DNA from: Molanna angustata
Lineage: Eukaryota > Arthropoda > Insecta > Trichoptera > Molannidae
Length of the DNA stretch: 64,000 nucleotides
Direction: 5' to 3'
NCBI GenBank assembly: GCA_963576475.1
Contig: OY754982.1
Span: forward strand, 4,987,201 to 5,051,200
The notes under the pieces are model-generated. The model worked only from the letters and a program-made list of their open reading frames with translations. It did no database searches and had not been told where the DNA came from. The position numbers and the translations under genes are program-made. Shown in pieces: positions 54,000-64,000 of the stretch (the stretch's first letter is position 1; each line of letters begins with the position of its first letter).

Positions 54000-54600
54000 A
54001 TAATAAGTAATTTATATAGCGCCGTTTAATGATTTAAAATCACCCCAAAGGCGCTGGTAGCTCAATTCTGTAATGCTCTGCGAAACAAAGTTGTTTTTAG
54101 AGAAGGTGTCTTTGCTTTGAGCACCGCGGATATCAGGAGGTAGTTTATTCCACCTTAATGGACCGCTCACACTAAAGCATCGATCAAAGTATGCCGCTTT
54201 GTTGGCTCTGTCCATCTCCTTCAAGGAGTTGGTACTCTGTGATCCAGACGACCTAAGTGTGAGGTGTCTCCCAGAGAGTTTTTTCTTTGACATAGTTCTT
54301 GTATGTAATTCGGTGCTAGATCATTCAAAGCATTAAACACCATCAGACAGATTTTGTAGTCAATTCGTTCTGGACACTTCAACCAGTGCAGTACGAAGTA
54401 TCGAATCTTTGACTAAGTTTCTTATTCTACTACGATATTGATTATTTAGAGTACCTCGGGGGAGTTGGTCATACGGGGAAGATGGCTCGGAGCCGTAATT
54501 TCCAAACCTGAGAACAAGTTGCGACTTATGCATATTAGAACGACTCGCCTTGATGCCTTTGAACGTTTGCAGTTTATCGTCGCCAAATACCACGAAAAAA
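54000..54600 (-). mobile_element. LINE family D, 3' end
   Basis: Minus-strand reading gives PERIDYKICLMVFNALNDLA then PNYIQELC. Frame 54293-54012 gives MSKKKLSGRHLTLRSSGSQS and YFDRCFSVSGPLRWNKLPPD. The 3' terminus AGCGCC (54018-54023) pairs with GGCGCT (54050-54055), as in the 47160 copy, followed by (TTA)n. Frames are broken. Confidence 0.8.
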
Positions 54601-54779
54601 GTGAGTTGTAAGTGTTTTATGTTGTGTCATATAATTTTATTTTTCATTTTCAAGTGTCTTTAAATAACTTATAATTTAAAAGATACATATTGACGTTTAC
54701 ATAACCTAAACATTTGTAGTGTCATCATTATTATCTCTTTGGATTATATAACCCTAAAATTTGTTTGACAGTATATAAT

Positions 54780-55115
54780 GCTTTTAACAACCTGGCACCA
54801 AGAGTTGTGTCAGAAAAGAGATCTCTCTGGGAGGCATCTCGTAACAATTCACAGAGAGGGATCACAGAGTAACAATTCCTTAAAGTAGTTGGACAGAGTC
54901 AACAAAGCGGCTTACTATGACCGATGCTTTAGTGTGAGTGGGCCTATTAAGTGGAATTCACTGCCTCTAGATGTCCGCAGTGCTCAAAGCAAGAGCACTT
55001 TCACTAAAGGACTAAAAACAGCTTTGTTTCAGAGAGCAACACAACATTAAACTATCAGCGCCCTTGGTATGATCTCGAATCCTTAAACGGCGCCATAATA
55101 ATAACTTAATATTAT
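54780..55115 (+). mobile_element. LINE family D, decayed 3' end
   Basis: TTTAACAACCTGGCACCAAG, GGCATCTCGTAACAATTCAC, CGGCTTACTATGACCGATGC and TTTGTTTCAGAGAGCAACAC are the plus-strand counterpart of 54060-54350. GCGCC at 55058-55062 and GGCGC at 55089-55093 keep the terminal stem. It ends in ATAATAATAAC. Confidence 0.75.
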
Positions 55116-56383
55116 TAAGCCATCTAACCCATACAATCGATTAAGATAGCAAGCATTTTGAAGGGTTCGATAGTGGATACAAAACTACATATTCCGTTCT
55201 TTTGCCAATTAGAATATGTTAGTTAATTCTTTTTTCACCCATATAAACCTCGAGAAGGAATAGAAACTGTTTTTTCTTGGATTACCTATATAACAATCTA
55301 GCATCTCTTCTCGTGGCTCATTCGATGACCCTACGCAAACCAGTGGCAAACAGCGGTAGGTAGGTACTCAAAAACAACAATCCACATAAATACCATCCAA
55401 GATATTATATGACCTAAATCCTATTTTCATGATGTGTCAAGTCGAAAAGAAGACACCAAAGGCAAAGGACCTAGAAAAAATATCAAAAATAGTTATGGCT
55501 ATCATTCCCGTATTACTATGGTTAACGTGATACTCCAGGAGAGATGGCCAATTGAACTTTTTACCGTTTATTTATTTCACTCTTTACATATTTTGATAAT
55601 CGTACACCTACTGAAGAATTATGTTTGAAAATTAATGAAAGTTTCAAATACAGTTATCAATCGAATTTCATAACCACCGACCTGGCTACCTGCGTTTTTA
55701 GCCAAACCTTTGTTATCAAACCATTTATGACTGTACTGTTTGGTTTAGCGCACAAAATACTTAGTAGCACAAAACGAATTGTTTTCTAGTCACTATATTT
55801 TAACATGACTTTTTTTTCAGTGTCCGTTAAAAAACTATGACCAACTCCCCCGGACTTACCCTGCAAACTGCAAGATGAAACTAAACACATATTGAGAGCA
55901 AAATATGAACCGATTATTTGTATCTAAATATATTATCTGATGGAGTATTCCATACAACTAGAGATAATATCAATATCTAATGGCTTTGTGAACATCAAAG
56001 TTCCCAAGTGGATATGTAGGTACCACTCGAAGCTTCCAGTTTGTGGAGTGTCCCGGCGGCTATGACAGGGATACCGAACACAGACCGCAGACAAGAGGTG
56101 TAGTGAAACGATTTGATAGGGGAAAGATGGATGAAGCTATACCATAGTATATACCTTGACGATTGGGAGTTTCGACGGTCCTGTAATATTCAGACGAAAT
56201 TGCATCTAACAGACAGCGCAACGAACTATGTTACAGCACTCCACGAGACCACGCCTGAACCAAGACTCGGTTCCTTCCATAATGTAATAACTAAATCGAA
56301 AGCTTCGTCCAACGGGTCAAAGATGTCTCATTAAGACTTCATATCTGGAAGAGCAATAAATTATTATAGTCATTTGACTAAAA
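55116..56383. other. No feature recognised
   Basis: AT-rich to moderate GC; short plus-strand frames at 55434 and 56113 without motifs. Confidence 0.35.
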
Positions 56384-56701
56384 TTGCAATTCGGCACCAA
56401 CTTCAATCCGGTCGATTCCGGGCGGATTTCCATCGATCCGGCCGGATCCGTACAGATCCGAATATTTATTTATTTAACAAATTTTGGTACAGAGAGTATA
56501 TTATACATAGTTAAAGAAACATATGTGGCGAGGCTATACCTACCCCACAATAGAAACATCATTCGTCGGATAGTCTCGCATCTCACTCAGATTAACGAAG
56601 ATGGCCGAAGGACATCAGTTCCTGAACCGAATACGCAGCACGATTCGCCATTCACCATTCGCTTATCAGCCGACGGGACGATAGCAGTGTCTATCTTTTA
56701 A
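56384..56701 (+). CDS. Hypothetical ORF, 105 codons
   Basis: The first part overlaps a GC-rich, GATCCGG-rich patch (56405-56460: TCGATCCGGCCGGATCCGTA). Mid-part NFGTESILYIVKETYVARLY, end QINEDGRRTSVPEPNTQHDS. No domain recognised. Length is above the local chance level but the frame crosses a repeat-like patch, so confidence is low. Confidence 0.18.
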   Translation: MQFGTNFNPVDSGRISIDPAGSVQIRIFIYLTNFGTESILYIVKETYVARLYLPHNRNIIRRIVSHLTQINEDGRRTSVPEPNTQHDSPFTIRLSADGTIAVSIF

Positions 56702-57984
56702 CGAAACGCGTACAATTTATACCGACCCAAACATCGCGAACATCTGTAAATTTATCGAGTATTATATTTGTAATTTATTTGAAGTAAGTCAGCTTTTATT
56801 ATGAAACCATTCATCACTCAATTACTATTTATATTTCATTCAATTAACTGATTATCAAAAAGCAATATCTTATATAGTGGTGTATGTTATTGGGAAGTAA
56901 TTTGAACACGTACTTAAAATCGCAACCTTCTGATATATTATATTCTTAATTAAATAAACACTCCCTATAGCATTCACACCCTATACATACATATATACAT
57001 ATTTCACACATACCTAAAATCCCACAAGGCTTAGCCTGTATGTGTGTATCTTCATATCTATAATTATTTTGTACGTGCGTATGTCCTGAACTCCTCCTAA
57101 ACGGTTGTACCGATATTGAATATATTTTACTGTATGAAATGTGAGATTTTAATAAAATAAATAATGCAAATAAATAACATTACAAGTGATGCTAATAAGT
57201 CAAGAGAACATGATACATAAATGATGAAACCATTAGAAAAACTTACCTATATGTTGGAGACTACATAAAGCTTCAATCGTATCGATACAAATAAAAATTG
57301 CAGAAATAAATAAACGATTAGGACTTAGAGAATAACATACCTACATTAGGTTGATGGGAATTAAGGATAAGAGTCCGTATTGAGTGTGGAAGTCAGACGG
57401 TGTAATTTGTTATAAGTAGGGGTTAAAAGTTAATCCTCTTATGTTACAATTAGACGACTCCCCCAGAACCAGCTCTCCGGCCGACCCTGGGTATTAGTTG
57501 GATGGAGAGGTTAAAGCCGACCCAGCGCTAATGGGATTACCAACTGGCTATTGGCTTTTTTATTATTATTTTATTTATTTTCATTATTATTTCGACGATT
57601 GTACAACACGCCACTTAAAACGTCCATTATATATTATTTGTTATGTTTCATGTGTGAGAGGGTTGTTTCTATGGAATAATAAGGTGCTAAGGGGAAGCGT
57701 TTTGCCAAGAGAAATAAAGTCGTAAGAAGGACCTATGTCTCTAAAATAACAAGATCCTAAGACTAATTTCTCTAGAATGATAAAGGCCTAAAAGAGACCG
57801 TTGCTGTCCCTGCGGCGATTCGGCCTAAATGAACTATCTACAATCAGAAGTGTCAGATTGCTAAATAATTTTTGTCTCATTCAGTCCAATGGATTATTTC
57901 ATATTTATATGTCGACTAAGTATAATATCCTTGGTTTGGGGTAGTCGATGATGGTAAATAAATTTTCTCAATACTAATATTCAC
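56702..57984. other. No feature recognised
   Basis: AT-rich. The plus-strand frame 57498-57725 has no motif. CCGACCCTGGGTATTAGTTG near 57482 is a small GC-richer island. Confidence 0.35.
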
Positions 57985-58090
57985 AATAAATAATATTAGT
58001 ACAGTATAATATACACTTTGTTGTATTGTATTTTGTTGCATTGTGTTGTATTGTGTTATGTTATATTATATTATATTATATTATATTGTA
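57985..58090. repeat. Pentanucleotide low-complexity array
   Basis: TTGTATTGTATTTTGTTGCA then GTTATATTATATTATATTAT: a run of related TTGTA and TTATA units. Confidence 0.85.
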
Positions 58091-58215
58091 ACACCCACTA
58101 GGAAATACTGTAATTGGCGTTATCAACAACAATTTTATCTTACTGTATTATTATACTATTGTATAAGCTGTTGTATTTCTGAATAAAAAAAAAAAAAAAA
58201 AATAAAAAAAAAAAT
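58091..58215 (+). repeat. Retroelement 3' end with poly(A)
   Basis: CACCCACTAGGAAATACTGT is shared in part with 39355, 38092 and 32067. About 90 bp later CTGAATAAA runs into two long A tracts (58183-58213). Probably the tail of a LINE or SINE whose body is missing. Confidence 0.55.
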
Positions 58216-58976
58216 ACAATATGAGGGTTGTATATAAAGTACTAGGTAGGTGAACTCGACAATATCAATGAGCGAAAGACGCCGCGCACACAACGAACCT
58301 TCTATATATACCTACCTTCAGACAATCATGTCTCGCTTGCGCTCACACTATTACGCATCTCACACTCAGAAATGAAAATAAAATCAACGTACGTATTAAC
58401 TATACAGGATAGGATAAAAATACTCTGTTTTCAATGTATTGTAATGACGAAGTGCGTCACACGAAACACGCCAATAATCATAATCGATTAACAGAACAAA
58501 GATCGTTAAATTTTAGCTAATAATTATTACTGTAATACTTAAAAAAAAATTAATTGTAATTTTAATCCTATATTTATTTCTTCTCAAATATAAAACCATC
58601 AGTACCAAGAACTGGGACGAGAAAAAAGTTTCGATGCCCAAAAATCCGTATAAATAATCTTTATTCTTTATTTTTCATACGTTATTCTTATTTATGTAGG
58701 TCAGTTTTTTTTTTATTTTTCTCTCAGTTTGTAATGTAAGATATCTCATGTTTGGTTTAAACATTATAAATTGCATTATTTTTGTGGAAACCGTAGAATC
58801 CGCTCAGTTAATTTTGCAAATTAAATTTATTAAATTGAAGATTTAGTTCACAACGAATGTGAATTTAACTTGCGGTATAACTTTCTAGAATAATTACAAG
58901 CATCATTAGACAAAGCCAACATCCTCGAAGGTAATTTCATTGTAGTTTATTTTGTTTAGTGAAATCGGCCATAAAT
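58216..58976. other. No feature recognised
   Basis: AT-rich; nothing recognised. Confidence 0.4.
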
Positions 58977-60158
58977 AATAGGTATATTTTTTAACAGATT
59001 TTTAATTATCTCAATAGAGACGAAGTTGGAATATTTATTGTAGGAGAACCGGGAAATCAAGGCACCTACAGGGCTTACGACCTGTCATCGGCTGGTTTAC
59101 GTGATCACTTTATGCGCTTGCGCAACGTTCACCAATTATGCCTTTTTAATGAGATCCCTATCAATTCAATTTTGAAACTTCTATATATTGTAATACTGAA
59201 ATTCTTTTCGCTTGAAAATAAGGAATTTTTACTACAGCCATCTATGGGTGAAATTATGAACAACAATATTATTATTTTTTTATTTTTATTTTTGTTGTAA
59301 CGCCATCTATTGAGAGAATTGGTTTTTTTGTAAATAATGAAAGCTACAATTCTTATATGTGAGGTGACAATGCATTTTTCGCATAGAAGTCACCCCTGAA
59401 TTGCGCCAGACTTATAAGGTCTTATAAGGCTTAGGACAGGTCGTAAGCCCTGTAGGTGCCTTGATTTCCCGGTTCTCCTACAATAAATATTCCAACTTCG
59501 TCTCTATTGAGATAATTAAAAATCTGTTAAAAAATATCTTTGACCCCCGACAGGGAAAAAAATCCAATGTTTGCGCATATGCAATAATAAAAATATATTC
59601 GATTACTTACACATTGGTACAAGTAGGTAAATAAGACAAAAATGACCTTATAAGTCTGGCGCAATTCAGGGGTGACTTCTATGCGAAAAATGCATTTTCA
59701 CCTCACATATAAGAATTGTAGCTTTCATTATTTACAAAAAAACCAATTCTCTCAATAGATGGCGTTACAACAAAAATAAATAAAAAAAAAATAATAATAT
59801 TGTTGTTCATAATTTCACCCATAGATGGCTGTAGTAAAAATTCCTTATTTTCAAGCGAAAAGAATTTCAGTATTACAATATATAGAAGTTTCAAAATTGA
59901 ATTGATAGGGATCTCATTAAAAAGGCATAATTGGTGAACGTTGCGCAAGCGCATAAAGTGATCACGTAAACCAGCCGATGACAGGTCGTAAGCCCTGTAG
60001 GTGCCTTGATTTCCCGGTTCTCCTACAATAAATATTCCAACTTCGTCTCTATTGAGATAATTAAAAATCTGTTAAAAAATATCTTTGACCCCCGACAGGG
60101 AAAAAAATCCAATGTTTGCGCATATGCAATAATAAAAATATATTCGAATAGGTATATT
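58977..60158 (+). mobile_element. Fold-back family FB-A, large composite copy
   Basis: The element at 58989-60146 (1158 bp) is flanked by AATAGGTATATT at 58977-58988 and 60147-60158. The left arm (58989 to about 59415) is almost the exact reverse complement of 59643-60075, so identical proteins can be read on opposite strands (MRLRNVHQLCLFNEIPINSI). Between the arms lies a second direct copy of the right terminus (about 59430-59605) and a spacer with CACATTGGTACAAGTAGGTA. The 3' end is GCATATGCAATAATAAAAAT. A transcript would form a hairpin of more than 400 bp. Confidence 0.88.
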
Positions 60159-61995
60159 ATAAATATGAAAGGTTTACGAAGCTTACGATCCGAGGTAGGT
60201 TCCTAACCCAAGAAGGGCAGAAAGAGGGGTAAAAAGGAACTGTCAAATTCGATATCCATTAATCTTGTAATCATCATTCTGACACGGACCCTATAACCCC
60301 TCCCTACCTACCTACCTACATCTCCAGTCTTCATTTCATCTCTAAACTTATAATCCGATGCACCCCTAAACCACACAATTCATAATAATAATATTGTGCA
60401 TACATTCACTGAACACCCTTAATACTTACGGAAAATAATTCATAGATAATTATTATATAGTCAAACTTAACATTGATTGCCAAAATACTCCTGAACTTTG
60501 GTCTTTTTTACATGTGCTATTTTTCAGTTTATCTTTCTGACTTTACTGTTGGTATCATCCAAGTCAGTTTATTTTTTAAATGGATATATCATTTGAACAA
60601 GAGCATGTTCATTATACATCTTCATACATTCAAAAACATATCGTTTACCTACCATCTAATCAAGTATTGTTCACTCAGGTCCATAGGATTAATATAAACA
60701 AGTTAATTGAAAAAAAAATAGGATCTTTTCAAAGTCTTCTTCCCGTTGAAATGAAGAACAAGTAAAGTAATAGAAAACTGTAACTGATCTCATAACGATA
60801 TAAATAACGCCTGAATTTTATGATACATGTATAGCAGTCACAATATTCAAGTTCAGAAATACAAAATTGTTCAATTTGATCAAATGAATCAAACTGAAAA
60901 CAGTTTTAACGTACATTATCGTCGGTTATACACAAATAATGAAAGTTTCAGAGCTCTGACTTGTTTTAAAATTTCAGTACTGATAAGTGAAGAAAAATAA
61001 AATATTGCAATAACAATCTAGCAGCATTTTTCGTGTGTCATTACGTTTTTAGTGGATATGCTTTATTTTTATTTTTTTCTGAAAGTAGTTTGTAAATAAA
61101 CGTGCTTTGTTTAATCGTTTGCTGAATGAAAAATAAAATCAATATTCGTGAACTGAATCCGCGTCAACTTAATAAAATACAAACAGACGTACGCGGTAAC
61201 TGAATTGAGTAAATGTCCATAGACCCCTTCATCACATCAGACAGTACCTACTTCATAATATAATGTTATGCATAGATTACTATCTCGTGTCATATTCGGG
61301 ACTCAGTTCATTCCTCTTCTACCTTGTCCTCTTCCACAACTATGTACCCTACACCTTCTATTCCCATTGAATTACACCGCATTACGGTGCACTTCTTGAG
61401 CTTCGATTAATAATGCCAAGATGAATAATTCTTGTATTTATTGTTCACAGAGAAGAGGAGATATTCTCCATACTGAAGTGTCTCAAGTCAACTTTCGAGT
61501 TCATAACGCGGAACCCCTAGGAAGTAATTTATTGTGAACTGAGTCAAGCCGCACAGACACAGACTATGTATTGATTTGAGGATGTCAAAGATTTGAGGTA
61601 TATTTAACAACCACACAGTATTTAGTATATAACTACCATGATTTTAAAACACTGACACTCTATTCTAAATAGCATGTTACGAATAATACTATATTTATAC
61701 TACAAATAAATTATAATAACATATAAATAATAATTTAATGTAATGTTGAATACAAAAAATATATACAAAAAATAATTTAACTTCTTTCATAAATTAGAGT
61801 AATTTATCGTCATAGACCACTAGGCAGTTTAGACTTTTTTGAACAACATGGCATTGTTGGCTCGTTATAACCTAAACTTTGGTTTATCGGCAACGATATG
61901 TCTATTTCTAAAATAATTTAATACAATATATTTGTGTACATATATCATTTGTGTATTTTAACACTTTGAATCGAAAAAATCTCGTAATTCAAAGC
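60159..61995. other. No feature recognised
   Basis: AT-rich. CCTA microsatellite-like run near 60302-60317. Overlapping plus-strand frames at 60473-60765 have no motif. Confidence 0.4.
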
Positions 61996-62345
61996 ACAAT
62001 TCAATAAAATGGTAAAACATCAGTACTGATAACACAATTCCAAAAAGTTGTAGAAATAACTGAGGACACAATTCAACATAATAATTAAGAAAAAAAAAAC
62101 ATCGTCTAAAGCAAATTCAATAAAATGGTAAAACATCAATATTGAATACACAATTCCACAAAGTGGTAGAAATAACTGACGACACAATTCATCAACATAA
62201 TGATTAAGAAAAAACATCGCTCAAAGCACAATTCAACAAAATGGTAAAACATCAGTATTGAATTCACAATTCCACAAAGTGGTAGAAATAACTGAAGACA
62301 CAATTCAACACAATAATTAAGAAAAAAAACATCATTCAAAGCACA
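61996..62345. repeat. Minisatellite, three copies of about 115 bp
   Basis: CAAAGCACAATTCAATAAAA, TGGTAAAACATCAGTA and GTAGAAATAACTGAGGACAC repeat three times with small differences. Minus-strand frames (VELC, FYHF repeats) are by-products. Confidence 0.92.
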
Positions 62346-62424
62346 ATGTAAGTTTCGCTACAAGAAGAAAAAATGAAACTTTTGGAACTATAAGAATAAT
62401 TTATGCTATTATCTTATAATTATA

Positions 62425-62588
62425 TTGGTCGTAGGCCTCATCCTTGAGGGTCACGATCATCTTGCAGCACTTACAGCATTCTATTTCTCCATTCCTTATT
62501 ATCTGCAGCCAGATGGAGAGCCTCCTGACAATTGGTCTAGACGGTCCATCTTATTGGTGTCCTCCCTCTGGCTCTTTTTCCAAGAGTA
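62425..62588 (-). mobile_element. LINE family Y, C-terminal fragment
   Basis: Minus-strand reading: GKRARGRTP, RWTV, then LHLAADNKEWRNRML and DDRDPQG with a stop. This follows the G..RGR.P.RW......A...A.D...W......HDPQ layout of family Y tails. Confidence 0.6.
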
Positions 62589-62589
62589 T

Positions 62590-62885
62590 TTCAAACCATT
62601 ATTATTTACTATTGAAATTAAAATGTATTCAACGAGCTATGGAACGGCAATTGTTAGGAGTGAGCCTCCGAGATAAAATAAGAAATGAAGAAATCAGACG
62701 CCAAACAAAAGTCGTTGACATGGAAAATAAAAGACTGGTAGGGCGACCACAAAAAAGATGGATCGACGATGTTATTCCGGTTGCGGAAAGGAGTTGGCTG
62801 AAGGAAGCACAAGACAGAGAGAGATGGAGTTCATTGGAGGAGGGCTACATCCAGCAGTGGAGAGATGGCTGACAAAGAAGAAGAT
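62590..62885 (+). mobile_element. LINE family V, ORF2 C-terminus with internal deletion
   Basis: The frame reads LKLKCIQRAMERQLLGVSLR, DKIRNEEIRRQTKVVD, then directly MENKRLVGRPQKRWIDDVIP, VAERSWLKEAQDRERWSSLE, EGYIQQWRDG and a stop, with an AAGAAGAAG tail. Related copies have about 30 residues between TKVVD and the GRPQKRW block (the W.GH..R segment), missing here. It stands head-to-head with the family Y fragment. Confidence 0.8.
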
Positions 62886-63554
62886 CGCTATTAAAATATG
62901 TTGTTACACGAGCATCTTTTATTTCTGCAACAATAATTTCTGTTATCCTTGTAACAACAAGTTGGTGATGGTGCAATCATCGAAAGCAATGAAGATTTTA
63001 TAGGGAACTCATTATGTAGCATAAAAATTTCTCCAATTTAATGTATTTATTCAAAAACATTGTGGATAAATTCCTAATGACTTTTAGACATTTGTTGTAA
63101 ATTCCAGTTCACGGAAACTGATAATTCCACAATACGAAATAGAAGCCAAGCAACGACAATAATAGTTTGTTAGAGAATGCAAACAAAAGCGATCTATTAA
63201 ATTAACAACATGGTAAGCTGCAATACATTCCAAATGCGGTTTTCACAAGCAATACTTTACAACAATGACGATACAAAATATTTTCTAACGGTGGAGATAT
63301 TTCAAGTACGTGTAGAACCAATGAGTTATGGCAAATATCTAAGGCTATAAATTGGTATATACCAAATATGTAGACTTTTGAAACAAATAACTAATTTTAA
63401 ACGTAGGCACCTATGTATAAACATTTTTCTACGGAATTAAAAAAGATCTTGAGCTGCTTACCTGTAAAAGACAAGAAAATTGCAATAATTGAAAATTGTT
63501 ATTGCAGTATTACAAATATTCCATTGCAATATTTCATATATATGTGAAACTTTC
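62886..63554. other. No feature recognised
   Basis: AT-rich; nothing recognised. Confidence 0.4.
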
Positions 63555-63840
63555 CTCCAAAAAATTGAGCGTGTTATGCTCAATTTGCTGTGTTATTCTG
63601 TGAACACCCGTTCACAGAATAACACAGCAGCCCGGCTGTGGAACGACCTTCCGAATTCTATGTTTCCACCTTCTTTTGAAGTATTTTGAGTATTTTTGTC
63701 ATGGAGTGAGGCAGTTTGCTCCTACATCAACCAAATGAAAAAAACAGAAATTTGCGCTCTGCGCACCTCACTTGACGTACTCGATAAGTTTGCCGCTAAA
63801 CATCCACTTCTTTGCACATAGATTTAATAAATAAAAATTG
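63555..63840 (+). mobile_element. LINE-like ORF2 C-terminal fragment with two hairpins
   Basis: TRSQNNTAARLWNDLPNSMF recalls the AARLWN.LP motif of LINE C-termini. It is immediately preceded by two hairpins: ATTGAGC/GCTCAAT (63564-63584) and a perfect 19-bp stem at 63587-63605/63610-63628 around the loop ACCC. ATAGATTTAATAAATAAAAA near 63818 could be the polyadenylated end. The assignment is moderate because the frame is short. Confidence 0.5.
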
Positions 63841-64000
63841 CTAAAAATAAGTACATTATTTTTAGTTTCATGATTCTTTTTATCAATAACACTGTCTACT
63901 GAAGACCGTCATCGGATATGTAATGAATTGATAGTGAAACTGACATAATATGTAGTATTTTTTTTTGTTACATTATATGTAGGTACCCAACCATGATGTC

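Noticed and set aside
59112..59954. Identical proteins encoded on opposite strands
   Set aside because: They are the two arms of the FB-A inverted repeat; the frame has no recognised domain.

Overview
This is a gene-poor, AT-rich piece of a large eukaryotic genome, almost certainly an arthropod and probably an insect. The evidence is an I/Jockey-type LINE, many tails of other insect-style LINEs, hAT and mariner remnants, palindromic MITEs, a tRNA-headed SINE and micro- and minisatellites. I cannot name the species. I found no complete host gene, no bacterial-style operon, no rRNA and no CRISPR. Family letters below are local to this report and do not refer to a database.

The only intact coding unit is a full-length, apparently undamaged non-LTR retrotransposon at 23214-29262. 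It has a 5' UTR, an ORF1 (Gag-like, three zinc knuckles), an ORF2 (AP endonuclease, reverse transcriptase, RNase H, terminal Cys/His motif), a 3' UTR, AATAAA and a poly(A) tract. A perfect 13-bp target-site duplication brackets it. It sits inside the 3' tail of an older, opposite-strand LINE (family Q).

Around it the window is a graveyard of 5'-truncated LINE tails from more than ten lineages: W (4950-6190, 11005-11110, 19056-19295), T (about 2620, 4035, 32363, 35268, 45415), Y (7835, 37020, 48955, 62425), U (17255, 21850), V (11190, 62590), X (13453, 40140), Z (16140, 18125), D (31195, 47160, 54000, 54780), and single copies O, P, S, N and Q. A tRNA-derived SINE (437, 17733, 32158, 36268) shares its 3' tail with LINE family W, which suggests the two share retrotransposition machinery. 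Two other 3'-end families (G and T) also share a terminus.

DNA-transposon-like or fold-back elements are: the palindromic family B (5872, 7611, 14386, 42174, 42293); a 380-bp MITE with TTA duplications (44808); a 524-bp hAT relic with an 8-bp duplication (46515); a 630-bp fold-back (51204); a mariner transposase remnant (17860); and family FB-A, an unusual fold-back element whose best copies (43646-44019 and 58989-60146) carry 12-13 bp target duplications and A-rich 3' ends. Tandem arrays include fifteen copies of a 39-bp unit (35535-36122), a 24-bp unit (15349-15481), a unit of roughly 115 bp (61996-62345) and a GA tract (53211-53266).

The one stretch that might be non-repeat coding relic is 43042-43310, where two short ORFs in different frames read like one broken protein. 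The long intervals between these features hold AT-rich sequence in which I recognise nothing. Most calls on fragments rest on recognising LINE protein motifs by eye and need a translated search to confirm family names.
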